Below, in pieces: positions 38,901-51,607 of a stretch of DNA of 64,000 bases (position 1 is its first letter; each line of letters begins with the position of its first letter). Under the pieces are notes generated by a model. The model was not told the origin of the DNA and ran no database searches. It saw nothing but the letters and a program-made list of their open reading frames with translations. The position numbers and the translations under genes were made by a program. Location of the stretch: the NCBI RefSeq assembly GCF_910592395.1, contig NC_088318.1, positions 11,842,349-11,906,348 of the forward strand, given 5' to 3'. The stretch comes from Lineus longissimus. Taxonomy: Eukaryota; Nemertea; Pilidiophora; Heteronemertea; Lineidae.

Positions 38901-40110
38901 CAGGCAGCCTTGTCGGTGACCAGTATTCAGGCCAGCTAAACATATGTGCAGTTGTCCTGAGTCGAGAGCTTCAGCTGGACTGAACCTTTTGTATCACCTT
39001 AAAAACAATTCGACGTCCGTAAATGTTATTGACAACAATGTTTCTTCTCCAACACCATTATAGATTCCTCAGTCAAGTCCTATTGGTATCGGTCCTTGAG
39101 GTTTTCCTAAAGGAGGTTGGGATTTACTGCTAGGCTGGCACGCAAAAACGCTGATAACAAAAATGTACAAAAACTTTGTAGAATGTTTGTGTACAATTTC
39201 TATTATATCCAAGAACTGTTAGGTACAGAGGTTCTGTATCATGAGGGGTGATCTTTTTAATACATACAGGACCTATACACCTACATATTAGAAGTGTAGA
39301 TATGGCAATAACTCTCTCTCTACTCCTACTTTGAATAGACAGGGTGTGAGGCTGTTACCCTCTTGGCCATATCCTCTCGATACCGGTGGGACTTGGCAAA
39401 TCCTATGTTTTAAAGGCCCAGTCTTCTCATGAGTGTTTTGTTTACATACTGACTTTGACGTAATCCATGGCACTGGAACTTTATTTGTATGTCATAGATC
39501 ATATCGTTACCTAATTAAAAGAATTGGTCATATTTTTCAAGTATTGAAAAAAGCTGAAAATAACTCAACCCAATATAGTGTAAATCGTTGGGTAGGAACA
39601 GCGTGATGAGAAAACTTTGTCTTTAATATCTCATTTTGAACACGTCCTTGGGAATCCACTTCATTGGCAATAGTAGTTGTATCTAGTATTTATGAATGCA
39701 CACATATTTTATATGTCAACTTTGTATTGTACTTTTGCATACATGTTTATATAACACTTGTAAAGCATATATTTGTAGTGCTTCGAGAAACTTCTAGTAA
39801 ATTATACTATGGAAATGTTTAGATCTGTAAAGCCTTTCTCTGGTGGGACTGGAATCCATTCCTGTACGACTCCACTTACGGGTACTTCGTCTATGTTTTA
39901 CCTTTACATAACCCCCCCAAAAGAAAAGAAGAAAAATCTCTCTTGCATTGTATACTTCACACTTAGCCCCAGAAATGTGAAATTTAGTTGATAATCAGCT
40001 GGAAAGTTGAAAAATTTATTGAAAACGTCCTTTCTAGTTTTGAACAAACATTCAAATTCCAATTCTTCTTGCTTCACTGGTTACAGGCCCACCAGAGAGA
40101 AGGACACTCT
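35970..40110 (+). other. NFAT5 3'UTR and downstream region
   Basis: It follows the TAG at 35967-35969. The first AATAAA is at 36573-36578. Vertebrate NFAT5 has a very long 3'UTR, so transcription may continue well beyond this. No further coding exon was found. Confidence 0.45.
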
Positions 40111-40117
40111 CACATAT

Positions 40118-40318
40118 AGTTGCAACGTATATATTGCAGTTCTGTTATAGGTGCAACGTAAAGTGCAGTTCCACTATAGTTGCAACGTATAGTGCAGTTC
40201 CACTATAGTTGCAACGTATAGTGCAGTTCCACTATAGTTGCAACGTATAGTGCAGTTCTACTATAATTGCAACGTATAGTGCAGTTCCACTATAGTTGTA
40301 ACGTTTAGTGCAGTTCCA
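40118..40318. repeat. 29-bp minisatellite, about 7 copies
   Basis: The unit contains CACTATAGTTGCAACGTATA and GTGCAGTTC. Copies in the middle are identical and the outer ones diverged, as expected from unequal exchange. It is downstream of NFAT5. Confidence 0.95.
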
Positions 40319-40319
40319 C

Positions 40320-42765
40320 ATTTTTAGTCCGGTTAAACATTTTATTGCAAAATGTTTTATTTTGTGTTCTTTGTAAATGAAGAAAGTTGTTTTTTTTGCA
40401 TTTGTTCCGCACGTTTGCCTTAGTGCATTTCGTACAAAGCCAGATGCACTTCTCGCTGCTTGTTGCAGACCTTTGTGATAAATTTAATATCAAATTTATT
40501 TCAGCATTTTTATTAGGCTGTGTATACACGGTTATCAAAAATGATCATTTTGCTTGAAAGAAATGACAAAGGATTGATAACATATTGATTCTGCATATTG
40601 ACATTTTTAACCCCTATTGATTGATAAATCCCATTATTTCATCATCTGCAAATTACTTTGTGCAAAATTCTAAATTTATGAATCAAACCTAAGGAACTCA
40701 TTTTTGCCATCCTCAGCATAAACCCTAAGAAACTCTTTTTTGCCAAACCCGCCATTTAAGGTGTCAATCCTGTGTCATTTTCCTATCGAGTTATTTCATT
40801 GTAATTGTCGACATTCTTTAATTTAAAAATGATAATGTAAACGTAAACCTTGTGGACACTGACTGAATGAATGACTGGTCAAAGGCTGATCCAAAATCTA
40901 ACCAGATTGGGTGGCTTTGTAAACAGTCCTTAGAATGAGACTTTAAACTGTGGCTCCTTGTACCTGGTGTTTAGTCCGGCTTCAAAACGTTATTCTTTTG
41001 GCGGAAATTTGCTTCCGTTTTGAGCTGCATACTTGTAGTAAGCCTTCAAGAAAGATCACCCAAACAGTGCCGGGGCAAAGTTTCAACTTAGTTTGTACAA
41101 ATACCGATATACTTCATGCATGGAGACTACCTGGTGTCTTTGCCTGGGCAAGCAAAAGACCACACTAAGTTAGAAACATGAGTAGCTTGTGATGGACTCC
41201 GCCTCCCTGGCTGGATGGCCGACATAATGGCCAGTATAATGGGTCCATATTTTCAGCTGCAGTTAGTTTTCAAGCAGTCTTATGGCCAATGATACTATAG
41301 ACCTTCCCGATCAAGGTTCCCCAAAACCTTTTTCAGGGAAATCTGTTTTTCTGACTTCACATTCATTCACTCGTGTCCCTGTAGGTTCATGCTGTTAATA
41401 TTGTAAATAGGCAATAATATTGGTGTAGATTTTTTATGGAGATATTTTTTTCCAATAATCTGTCCAAGTGGTTTTTCTATAAATGCAGTCTTTAAAAACC
41501 TCCTCGTCTATTTGGGAAAGTAAGTTTCAATTATGAGCTGTGATGCTCCCAACCTCGGAGACTTCCACTTTCATTCCCTCCCTCCATACAGGTAATGTGG
41601 TGCCCAAAGACAATTTACTCATCAAAATGGTCCTGAGTGTCACAGCCTTAAGTTCAACTGTAGTAAAGGCAAGTCCTCTGCTATGTCAAATCATCTCCAT
41701 TTTCTGATGATCAACCATTCTTTGTACTGGAAGTTTTCTACCAATGGAATATAACTTCTTTTTGTGGGACAATGTTGATAAAAAAAGATTTTGGGGATTA
41801 TTTGATTGGGCAGTTCTGAGAAAAAATATATCCAAAAGGGGAAAAAATATTCATTTTAGGTTTGGGAAATTCCAATCCTCGGGCTGCAGTGATCAAATTT
41901 TGGCGATCATCCCTGTTCGCCGTTCTGTAATGATGACGTCATTACCGCCACATCGGAATGCTAACAGGTAGCATCAATGGTGATGTAAATTTCACATGCA
42001 CGTCAGCGTAGTTGCACTGATGTAGCGTAGTAATGTTCTACCATCCATGGTCACTTGCTAGCCTTGCAATATGGTGGCATGGGACTTTATCTATACTGAT
42101 CAGTTGGGTACAGGCTAATTGTTCATTCCCATCACTTAAAAGCCTAACTCCATGCTAGAGAATTGGCCCCACATTCTCAAGAGTATTCCTCGGTTCGAGG
42201 TAGGATTTTCTGGAAATTTCATTTCTTTCCCCGCGGTTGTCCCACTAACCCACGGAAAATGCTAAAATTTTGTTTCGAAATCTCGGTTCAATGGCTCAGG
42301 AGTGCTTACATTCATTCAAGTGTTTGCAGATTGAAGCAACTGTTATAAGTCAGTCATAGTGATAACGTTGCGGACTTCATGTCTGTGTCTATCACTATCC
42401 TCGTAATAATCCTGAGTGACTCCTGCACACAAAACCATAAAAGAAGACACTTTTTGTTCTCGCTATTACTCGTGTTTGAATGACTACACAGTTCTCCAAA
42501 CACTTTCATTTATGGCGGTTTTAATAGCAGCACTAAATAGAAGTATTTCAAAGGCATCTAATTGGGATTTTGATACAAATTTTACCATTTTCTGTGGGTT
42601 AGCGTGATGACTTTTGGATTTCCAACCTCTAAGTAGGGAATGTGGTGTCAATTCCCCAGGGTGAATTGTTGTGTGTTTTTGTAAAGCGTATTTTTTTTAA
42701 AGGCAGCAGTTTCCTTTGCACTTGTTTACTAGTATGCATGTTGTATCACTGTAGATATCCGATTC
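40320..42765. other. Intergenic DNA, nothing firm
   Basis: A two-copy direct repeat around CCTAAGAAACTCTTTTTTGC is present near 40685-40752. Short open frames on either strand carry no recognisable family signature. Confidence 0.5.
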
Positions 42766-42767
42766 AT

Positions 42768-42819
42768 TAGCTCACCTCTTAGCAGAGGTGAGCTTATCCC
42801 ATACCGTGGCGTCCGTCGT

Positions 42820-42860
<41 letters not shown>

Positions 42861-43900
42861 CGTCGTCCGTTAGCAGGGCACGTTTCGTAACTGTTAGAGC
42901 TATTGAGTTGAAACTTGGTACACATGTACCCTTATGTAATGACACCTTGGAGACCAAGTTTCGGTCCGATTCGTTTCATGGTTTGGCCACCAGGGGGCCA
43001 AACGTTAAAAGTGAAAATATGCAATATCTCCCTTAATAGTAGTCGGGAAATTTTGAAAAAAATATGGTAGGTACTTCTAGCAAAGGTGCATCATATATCC
43101 TCCGGGTTTTTGATTTGACCTCCTTTTCAAGGTCACAGAGGTCAAATGGTGTAAATTGGCCGTTAGGATGTAACGATGGCACGTTTCTAAATTGCAATGA
43201 CTATTGATACCAAATTTGGTACACATTTACCCCTTAGTCAGGTGATCTCAGGGATCGAAGTTTGGTCCAATATGATTCACCACTTGACCACCAGGGGGCA
43301 AAATCCAAAAACCTTAAAAATGTGATTATTCCTTAACTTCTTGCCCGATTGCCACCAATTTGATATCATGGGTACATCTTACCACCATACAGTATATGTC
43401 ACACAGGTTTTTAATTTGACCTTCTTGTCAAGGTCACAGAGGTCAAATGGCGTAAATTCGCCGTCAGGCCGTAACTATGGCACGTTTCTTAACTGCAATG
43501 ACTATTGATCACAAATTAAGTACACATGTACCCCTTGGTCAGGTGATCTTAGGTACCGAAGTTTGGTGCGATCTGATTTGCCGTTTGGCCTCTAGGGAGG
43601 GGGCCAAATCCTAAATTCTTCAAAATGCCATTATTCCTAGTAATGACTTGCCCGATTGGCACCAATTTTATATCATAGGTACATCTAATTCTAACAACCA
43701 TTCAATGTGTCACCCGGGTCTTCTTTGATTTGACCTACTTTTCAAGGTCACAGAGGTCGAATGTACTGTAAATTGGCCATTTTGGGGAAATTGTAATTGC
43801 TTGGACCTACATCAAACCTAACACTACATGACACAATACCATGCTCTTTATCCATCTTTCCTCCACATGAGGTGAGCACAATGGCCCTGGCCATTTTTTT
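42768..43900. mobile_element. Dispersed 1.1-kb repeat with internal ~305-bp units
   Basis: The element opens with CTCACCTCTTAGCAGAGGTG and closes with ATGAGGTGAGCACAATGGCC, so CTCACCT/AGGTGAG mark inverted ends. A (CGT)n tract follows the left end. The body holds three related ~305-bp units, each with a TTGGTACACATTTACCCCTT-like block, a GGCCACCAGGGGG-like block and a TTTGACCT...TCAAGGTCACAGAGGTCA block. No protein is encoded. The (CGT)n plus AGGTGAG layout resembles repeats I recall from marine invertebrate genomes. Confidence 0.75.
42811..42870. repeat. (CGT)n microsatellite
   Basis: About 60 bp of CGT/CCGT repeats next to the left end of the dispersed repeat. Long Arg-rich translations from here are artefacts. 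Confidence 0.95.
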
Positions 43901-46304
43901 CAGTTTGAAAGACTATTTGATATTTGTTTATGAAAAGGGGTCCTGATTAATGGGAGAATATTGGCAAGTTCAGCCATTTTGTGTGCACAAATACACTGAA
44001 TGTCATATCAGTAGTGGTACAAAAATGGAGAAACTTTGTTTGTGTCATGATATATCATGTGACAGAAATCATGCCTTTATTGAAAGTTGGAAATGATTTT
44101 CAACAGTTATCTGTAAACCAGTCCAGTCAGGTGGTTGGTCTGAAATAATTTTTACCAGATATCTGTAAAACTTGGTTTTGTCCTATCAGGCGGTTGGTGT
44201 GAAACCATTTTTACGAGATATCTGGAAAACTTTCTCCAGTCTGTCAGTTGTGGTATGTGATTACTCCACATTTTTGGCCAACATATCGTCATCGACCCTC
44301 ACAGCTGAAACCCTCATTTAAAGGCTGTTGTCTGTATGCCAAGATTATTTTGGGTGAATATCAATTTCCAGGATATTTTGACCCTTCCCGCCCACGTTGC
44401 CAGTGCGAGTGCCAAACAAGATATGTATGAGTATCAAGTATCAAACTCCCAACCCAAATACATGTATCATCAATTTGAGTGATAAACAAGTAATTAATGA
44501 TGAAATATCTGAGAGGGGGGTCAATTTGGTTGGGAAGGACAGGGTGAAGTTGAGTCAGTAATTAGATGTTAGTGTGTTGCAGGCTTGAACAACACTTCCA
44601 ATAAAATCTGGCAGTGAGGTGTAGACTCGTCCATCTTGTACATTACAATCTCATTTGTACTGTATTCAAAATTGTTCCACTTGTCATTAAGTGCGGCTGC
44701 TTATCATGCCGTGTTTGCTTTCTGCTTATTGCTTGTCCTATTGGGACAAGAAATGCATTAATAGTTACAATAAATGCAGTCCATGTGATTGTACTGTTTT
44801 GTTACTGGTTTAAGTAACCTTAATTAGTAACGTCAAAAATGTGTAAGGCGAGCTTGCTTGTATATTTTTGGTAACATGCATAGTCGTCCGACTGTTGCTT
44901 GTGTTCTTTAAACTTATGTGGTCCATTTCATTAACTCAAGAGCCTACATATCCTACCTGGGGTGTGTGAGTTGGGGGGAGAGGGCGTATAAATTATGTTG
45001 AACCAACCCATTTCATCTTGAAGATTCACACAATTCTGATGAATCCATGGATGTTAACCCTTCATTGGTCAAAATGACCCATTATTGATACTAAGTGACT
45101 AAAATTTCGTGATAAAATGTAAAATTGATTTCCGAGTGTTTTTAGTTGATGAGTTGATCTGCTGTATGTCTTCAATGCAATTTGTGGTCAGGGAGGTGCA
45201 ATGTTAGGACCTCCCTGGTGTGGTAGAGCAGTGCTTCTCCTTACATGTCATGAACAATAAATATTTGTTTCTGGAAAATTTGTCTTTTTCATTGTATTCA
45301 CAACTCGTTGTGACATTGTCTCTTTCTTTACCTTCACAGTCAAGAGCTTCGTTGTGCATCTTCTTGGTCTTTTCAGATCTAGATGATTTGTAGGAAGTTC
45401 TGGCAATTAGGAACCTGCAAAACTTCGCCACCTCTGTCAATCTGAGCGGCGCTGATTGTCACTTGGGTTTGGAATTGTATGGTTGTGACGGAGATAAGAT
45501 GTTAATATTGACTCTATTTTCTCCAGTTGGCTCCTTTTGAAAATTGGTGCCATCTATTGGGATGCCAATACCCTGTTGCGAGGGATGAGGCATTGCTTCA
45601 TCAACTTCTGGTTGAGACTTTGTCTTCAGCGATGGGGGTGGTCTTTGTTATCTACTGACTGCTTAGATAATGCAAGGATGGTGCTGGGTTCAGAGTGCCA
45701 AGGTTGATGCTGTTTAGAGCAACAACAAACCAGACTGTTAAGTTGCATGACTCTTTGAACAACCACCTTCGGAGGCAACTGATTGTCCTTCCTTATCCCT
45801 TGCATTTTGCTGTCTTTTTGAACCACCCTGTAATAACTGGCTTAGCTATGCGCGAGCGCCCTCTATTTACAATTTCTGGTGTGGTACTTCTGTCCTCTTA
45901 CTCTCACGAATTAAATACAACTTTGATTTGATTTTGTTACGATTTCGTTTGATAGATCGATGTAAAAATCATAGAAAAACTCTGATTTGTTTAACGCATA
46001 AAGCATATCTTGGTGCCAGTTATCCCAATTTCATTTATGATTCTTTGTTGACCTAAGGCAAAGGTCCAATCTTTGACCAAGATGCCTTCTTTTGTTGATG
46101 ATGACAAATGGTCAAATCCATTCCATAACAATCCATGCATGTTCATGTTGTACCACACACGACACGCTTATACCATGCACACGCTCGACACTGGTACTCG
46201 CAGCACTGCCTAGCCCTAACCTAGACCACAGACTAAGGGCCAATGCCCTGGCCTGCACGAGCATTGCTAAACCAACCTTCTGCTGCATTTTTAAACCGTT
46301 TAAG
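43901..46304. other. Intergenic DNA and likely FASTKD 5' region
   Basis: Three degenerate copies of a 52-59 bp unit (ATATCTGTAAAACTTGG with CAGGCGGTTGGTGTGAAA) lie at 44097-44250. AATAAA hexamers occur at 44769 and 45256. The FASTKD first exon and promoter should lie in this stretch, but no start can be fixed. Confidence 0.45.
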
Positions 46305-46541
46305 ATTGGCAACCGGGACAAGATAGGCCCTTTGCGAGATACGCCAGTGTACCTAGGGTCGGACCAACAAACTATCTTTACAATAGATCTTCAAAAAGAT
46401 GCCAGACAATGGGTCGAGAGGCATTGTCTGGCATCATTGACCTACAGATCTATTGTAAAGATGGTTTGTTGGACCCACCCTAGGATAGGACAGGTGGTAC
46501 CGGCATATCTGGAAAAGGGCCTATTGGTTATCCCGGAATTT
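46305..46541. repeat. ~240-bp inverted repeat (10-nt loop)
   Basis: The left arm 46305-46411 and right arm 46422-46541 pair with moderate mismatch around the loop 46412-46421. The best blocks are CAATAGATCT, GATGCCAGACAATG, CAACAAAC, CCTAGGGT and ATAGGCCCTTT with their complements. It lies 73 bases upstream of the FASTKD start, immediately before a splice acceptor, so it is probably intronic. Confidence 0.85.
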
Positions 46542-46613
46542 GAAACTAAAACTGCAAACAGTGGTAACATAACTAAAGAAAATTTTTGTATTCCTTTCAG
46601 ATCCACCTTCAAA

Positions 46614-49600
46614 ATGACACTGCCAAAGTGTCTCGGGAGCGTGTTTCGACTGCAACAGTTCAAGTGCAGACTCCACAACAAGTCTTTCAGTGCAAGATGT
46701 CTATCGTATTCCGACCAATCCCATGTATGCCATCAGGCAAACAGACAAAGGAGAGTACATGTGTCAAATTCAGTTGGTGATTTCAGACTCTGGGATTTCA
46801 CCTGCATTGACAACTTGGCGAAGCAGTTTCCCCGTTGCCTCCAGACTGATGCCAAGATGGCCAAGACTGATGCCAAGATGGCCGAGACTGATGCCAAGAT
46901 GGCAGAGACAGATGGCATTCTGGCAGACATTCATGAAATCAAAAATGCTGATGAACTTCTAAAGGTTTTTGAAACGACTGGAGTGGATCAGTTAGGGCCT
47001 GTTCATGTTGCTGCTGCTCTTGAAAAGTTGACTACAACATTCTATGCCAAGATGGACCAATATCCATGGTTCCAATGCCAAAATCATACGATTGGCTATA
47101 TTCAGCTTGTGATGAACAAGCAGTTGGAACTGGTGACAACTGAGTTACGGCGGCACGATGTGTATAAGCTTTTGTTGAAACTTGTGGATAAGCATTTCAA
47201 TGACCTCAACGGGCTACAGCACTCTGTTATATATCTCAGCCTCACTCGACTGGGTTTAGCTCCTGAAGATGACCTGTCGGTGAGGTTGCTGGTCCGAGCT
47301 CCCGATCTCTCTCATGACGCATCGTTCCAAACTCTAGTTCACTTCTGCACAATGCAACTCTCTCAAAATCGCCGGAATCCAATTCTGACACATCGCATTT
47401 TAGAAAAGCTGAGGCAAGACTTGGATAGTTATAACTTGGAGCGGGATGAGAGTAACTTGGAAAACATGGCTCAGTTATTACTGTCAGTCAGTTACTTGAT
47501 GTCCGAATCACTTTGTGAAAGGATTCTCGACAAAATCAAGTTAATCATCGACAGGAATCCGCAAGTTCTACACGACCCTGATATTCTTGGTACGATGTTA
47601 AGATTAGGCCGTAGAATTATTGTACGTTTTTCACCAGACAAGGCCACTCACCAACAGTGGATTTTCAACCACTGTGAGAACACACTGCGTAACTGGGAGG
47701 ACTTCAGTCTTTTCAATGATAACCATATCGCAGAAATCTGTAGTAATCTGCAATTTGGTATGCGCTATCGAAAAGAGTTCTCAGCAAAATTCCGTCGCCG
47801 TAGCCTAGAACTTATTGGTAAGAAGAAAATATGTGTTATTTCCAACCTGTGTTATGCGTTCGACTCGTCGATACCACCGCAGGAAAGGCGCGTCATTGAA
47901 ACGGCCCTCATCCAAACAATAGAGGATGCAGATTTGTTGAATTTGTCCAATTTAGCTGAGTCATTGCGTCTGATGAATTGCACAAATGTGGACCTTTTGG
48001 ACAAATTCCAGGAGAAAGTGATAGAAAATTTGGAAAGTGTGTTCGAATATGTGACTAGATTTGAAAAGATTGTTCGATGTCTGCTGTGGAAGAACTTTAT
48101 TAATCCAGAAAATGAGCGAGTATTTGTGCAAGCTTTGTTGCAGAGTTTAAATGGCGGTAAAACTCAATTCGGCACGCGACTTTGGAGCATTGCGATGGCA
48201 GCCACTTATCTTCTTCAGAATACACGCTACGTTATTCCGGATATTCTTTATAGGAAACTTGTGGACATCATCCCGCAGTGCAGCGTCAAGGACTTGTATC
48301 CGGTGATGATCGCAATGAATTCGTTCCAAAAGCCAATGGCAGCGTCGACTCAAAGCCAGTTGTATCATCTGCAGACCATGATTTATACGAGCATCATAGA
48401 GAGACTTGACTCAATTCTCAGCATCAATCTTCTTACGTCCATGTTGCGGGATCTGGTCATGAAAAGCAGATCTCCGGATCCTAACTTGATTGAAAAACTC
48501 ATGAACCTTTATGTCTCATTCTCACATCCCGATGTAACCAACGAAGATAAGTACATGAAAATCATTGGAATTCATTCGCGATTGAGTTACCACAGTCCGT
48601 TGGTCTTAGACAACCTCACGGAATATGCGCTGAAAGATATCGATGATATGGAGATGAGAAAGCTACTGAGTCTGTACTCGCTGTTGATGAAAGTGGGTTA
48701 CGTGCCGCAAAATATGGACGCACTTGTTGAGAACACCATGGTGAAGTATGAAAGAGTGAAAGAAGCTATGAGAATCCCGGATAGAATTCTGCTGTTTCGG
48801 GGTCTGGCCGAGCTGCAGATCTTCCCCAAGAAGCAGATAATGGATCTGTTTAGTCTGGACTTCATCCAACTGGTGGATAAACATATTGCAGGTGGGTGGG
48901 ATTGTGGGCAGGGCCGAGAGTGGCTTGGGTCACTTGTTTCATCCATCGAACTATATAACGAACTATTCTTGAGCATTGACTATACCTCTCGGGGTGTAAT
49001 ATAACATCCTTATTATGACAGTTTTCGGCACTTACAGTTACGAATAGCCATACTCATCTATTTAGAATACAATGGTATAAATTGTATTAAGTTTAACATG
49101 ATAAGATGTAGTTGAATCTTAAAATGTATCTGCCAAACTAGTTGAAACAAAACTGTATGGAGCAGTTAATGTGTCATCATTGTCGTCATCATCATTTGCA
49201 GCACCCTGGTCCTTATGAATCATTTCCATAACTGAGTCATGAACTTGCTTAGTGTTCAAACTCAGAGGATGATTTTCTGCCATGCTTGTAGCATTATTCG
49301 TTATGCTTCTGTTTTCAGAAAACCCATCAGACAAGAAATACATAGAGCACAACATGATGAATTTGAACCGATCAGTCGTGCTTGAGTGCCCCGAGTTGGA
49401 TGTCCCATGGTTCCATGAGCAATACTGCAAACAGGAATTGTCAGTCAGTAAGTAACAACAGAAACAGAGATTTCTGATTTCCCAGTAAGCTTGATAACTG
49501 ACATAGACAAACAATCTACACCAATAACATCTACCTCCCGGCAGGAGGACGGTTTGGGATAACAATCTCAATGTTGTCTTTGTATGTCTTTCAGCTGACC

Positions 49601-51098
49601 AGCCAAGATCGATCTTTATGGCACAAGTTGGGGACATTCTGTCGGATATCTTCGGAGGATGGGAGTACGTGAGGAGATGGGTGTTCACGCCCTACTATCA
49701 CACTATCAGTAAGTAAATGACGAGACGGCGATACCCAAAAAGGCTACCTAAGTGTTTTTTGAGTCTGATGTCTCAAAGCATTGACCAATGCTTTAGATTT
49801 GACTGAATATAACAGAGTTTTGCCTGAACATAGACTATAATGCACTGTCAAGTCTTCAGGAGATGGTGTAATGGATAGATACTGGGCTCATAATCAGTAG
49901 GCTTTAGGTTTCGAGTCTTTGAATTGGAAGGATCGGTGCTGTTTCCTCTTAGTGTCTTTGAGAAACGCACACCCTTCTAATGTTTGAGATATCTCCTTGG
50001 CTGTGCTCAGTGTAATATTCCATCTATCGGACCAGCGACTTGCCAGTACATGTATTTCAAAGTGAGGTTTACGACTACCATTTCACATGTCTACCAAATG
50101 TACTGTTTCATAGGCCTTTTTTTCTTTTCCAGACTTTGAAGTGGTCCTTGATAGCAATGGAGATCCTGTCAACTTGGTCCAAATAAAGTCACTTCCAGAT
50201 AATTGCCAGAGGTATGGTTTTAGTTCAGTTAGAGGCTTGGTTTACCTGGGAGTCTCAATGTTACATGTTACATGGTGTTTAGCTGAAGACAAGTCGTTGT
50301 TTTTAAACAAGTTTAGAGGGACAATATAGGCAGCAGCTAGGCAGGCAGGCTGAAGTTACACAAAGGCACCAATAGGGGTCTCTCACATCTCACAGTACAT
50401 CGAAATGATTCACGCTTGTACGAGGATTATATTAAGTGCTGAATCTGACATTATCCAGTGCCTTACTATGTATATTGGCCACCTGAAGATAGTCCCCCTT
50501 TAAGGTCAAAACTGGTGTATTTAGCATTTTCTACTTTGCGCTTTTCCATTACAGACTTGCAATAAGAACGTTGTTCTACTCTCAGTACTGCTACCACAGG
50601 CGTACGCTCAATGGATTCGAGAAGGCCAAGCAGCGTCATCTGCAGCTCCTGGGCTACAAGATTGTTGAGGTAGGTCTTGTTCAGGCTTAACCGATAACAT
50701 GCATATTTCTTATGAAACTGAGAAAATGACTACGAAAATGAATTGCTTCTCTTCAGATCTGGCTAGCCTTGCTATATATGAAGAATCTCTTTAAAACTGC
50801 CAAGCTGATTCCTCTCCAATAGAGTTTACTGCAATGTGCACATCGTCGTCTACGAATCTAACATTGCGTGATATTATATCGCCACGTCGTGGGAAGATTG
50901 TGAGTAATATCGCCTGCTTTTAATGGGAATAAGTGTCACAACATAAGTGGCGATACAATGCACAATTGCGCAACGTTAATTGACACATTACTTATTTGTT
51001 TGTGCCACTTTCAGATTCCCCTACACGACTGGAATTCAATGGGCCTCTCCGACAAAGATTCGAAAGTTGACTATATCAAACAGAAAATATCTTCATGA
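46614..51098 (+). CDS. FAST kinase domain-containing protein (RAP domain), mitochondrial
   Basis: Six segments join in phase to 889 aa: 46614-48891, 49595-49708, 50133-50211, 50555-50669, 51015-51098, the first being preceded by an acceptor (TTCCTTTCAG, exon from 46601), so at least one 5'UTR exon lies upstream (five coding segments plus the 5'UTR exon). FASTKD proteins bind RNA in mitochondria and govern processing and stability of mitochondrial transcripts. The N-terminus MTLPKCLGSVFRLQQFKCRL is basic and lacks acidic residues, as a targeting peptide should. The body is helical-repeat-like with FAST_1/FAST_2 character. The C-terminal ~90 residues (NFEVVLDSNGDPVNLVQIKS then RHLQLLGYKIVEIPLHDWNS) form the RAP domain, with the conserved LLGYK.VEIP..DW pattern. 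The frame stays open 174 codons further upstream, through the inverted repeat; I reject that extension. Which FASTKD paralogue this is cannot be told. Confidence 0.88.
46845..46907 (+). repeat. In-frame 21-bp minisatellite in FASTKD
   Basis: Three tandem copies of a 21-bp unit encode TDAKMAK/TDAKMAE, followed by a decayed fourth (TDGILAD). It adds a short charged helical linker between the targeting peptide and the helical domain. Confidence 0.92.
49861..50085 (+). repeat. tRNA-derived SINE in FASTKD intron 3
   Basis: ATGGTGTAATGGATAGATAC (box A region), an anticodon-like GGGCTCATAATC and TAGGTTTCGAGTC (box B) lie at tRNA spacing. A tRNA-unrelated body follows up to about the TACATGTATTTCAAAG segment. 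Confidence 0.7.
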
Positions 51099-51601
51099 CG
51101 TCTTGGAATACGTCACGTGGCGAGTTGCGGTCTGAGTCATAAGTAACAATCAAAGGGTTGACTGAGTGAATCCAGCATAATAACGTCGATAAGTGACTGA
51201 TGTCTTTTAGTTGTAACTGCTGGTCAAGACTGTCTGCTGGCCTAATTATCAAAGATGAACTGGCTTTTTATGCTGTTTTTCGTGATGATGTCCCGGATGT
51301 TTTGCGGAACGGTGTGAGCCATAATGAATAATGTATGGATACCAGAAGAGTGAAATTTTGCGCTTGTTAATTCTGTGTATTGGGTCGGACTGCAAAATTG
51401 AAATGTCCGCAAAAAAATTCCTGACGCAATCCTAATTCACAGGACTTCTCCTGTGCAGTGAATAAGTTACTGTAAACAGTGAAATGGTCAAGAACCTTTG
51501 CAAATTAGTTGATGGACTATTGCATTTGCTGCCAATGTTTGCTGGTTGATGCATTACAGTTGAATGGTGCGTGCATTTCAAGTTAGACAGTGCACTGATG
51601 A

Positions 51602-51607
51602 AATAAA
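51602..51607 (+). terminator. Candidate FASTKD polyadenylation signal
   Basis: AATAAA lies 504 bases after the TGA at 51096-51098. A second AATAAA is at 51681-51686. Confidence 0.5.

Noticed and set aside
42788-43036. Arg-rich open frames on both strands
   Set aside because: Translation of the (CGT)n microsatellite inside a dispersed repeat.
46092-46613. Extending the FASTKD frame 174 codons upstream
   Set aside because: The frame begins at a TTG, crosses a long inverted repeat, and a good acceptor (TTCCTTTCAG) lies at 46600; the ATG at 46614 begins a credible mitochondrial targeting peptide.
49119-49688. 189-codon minus frame
   Set aside because: It overlaps the FASTKD exon 49595-49708 and shows no domain; the + strand exon is supported by phase and RAP-domain context.
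49861-49930. Functional tRNA gene
   Set aside because: Box A and box B are present but the stems do not form a proper cloverleaf and a non-tRNA body follows, so it is a SINE.
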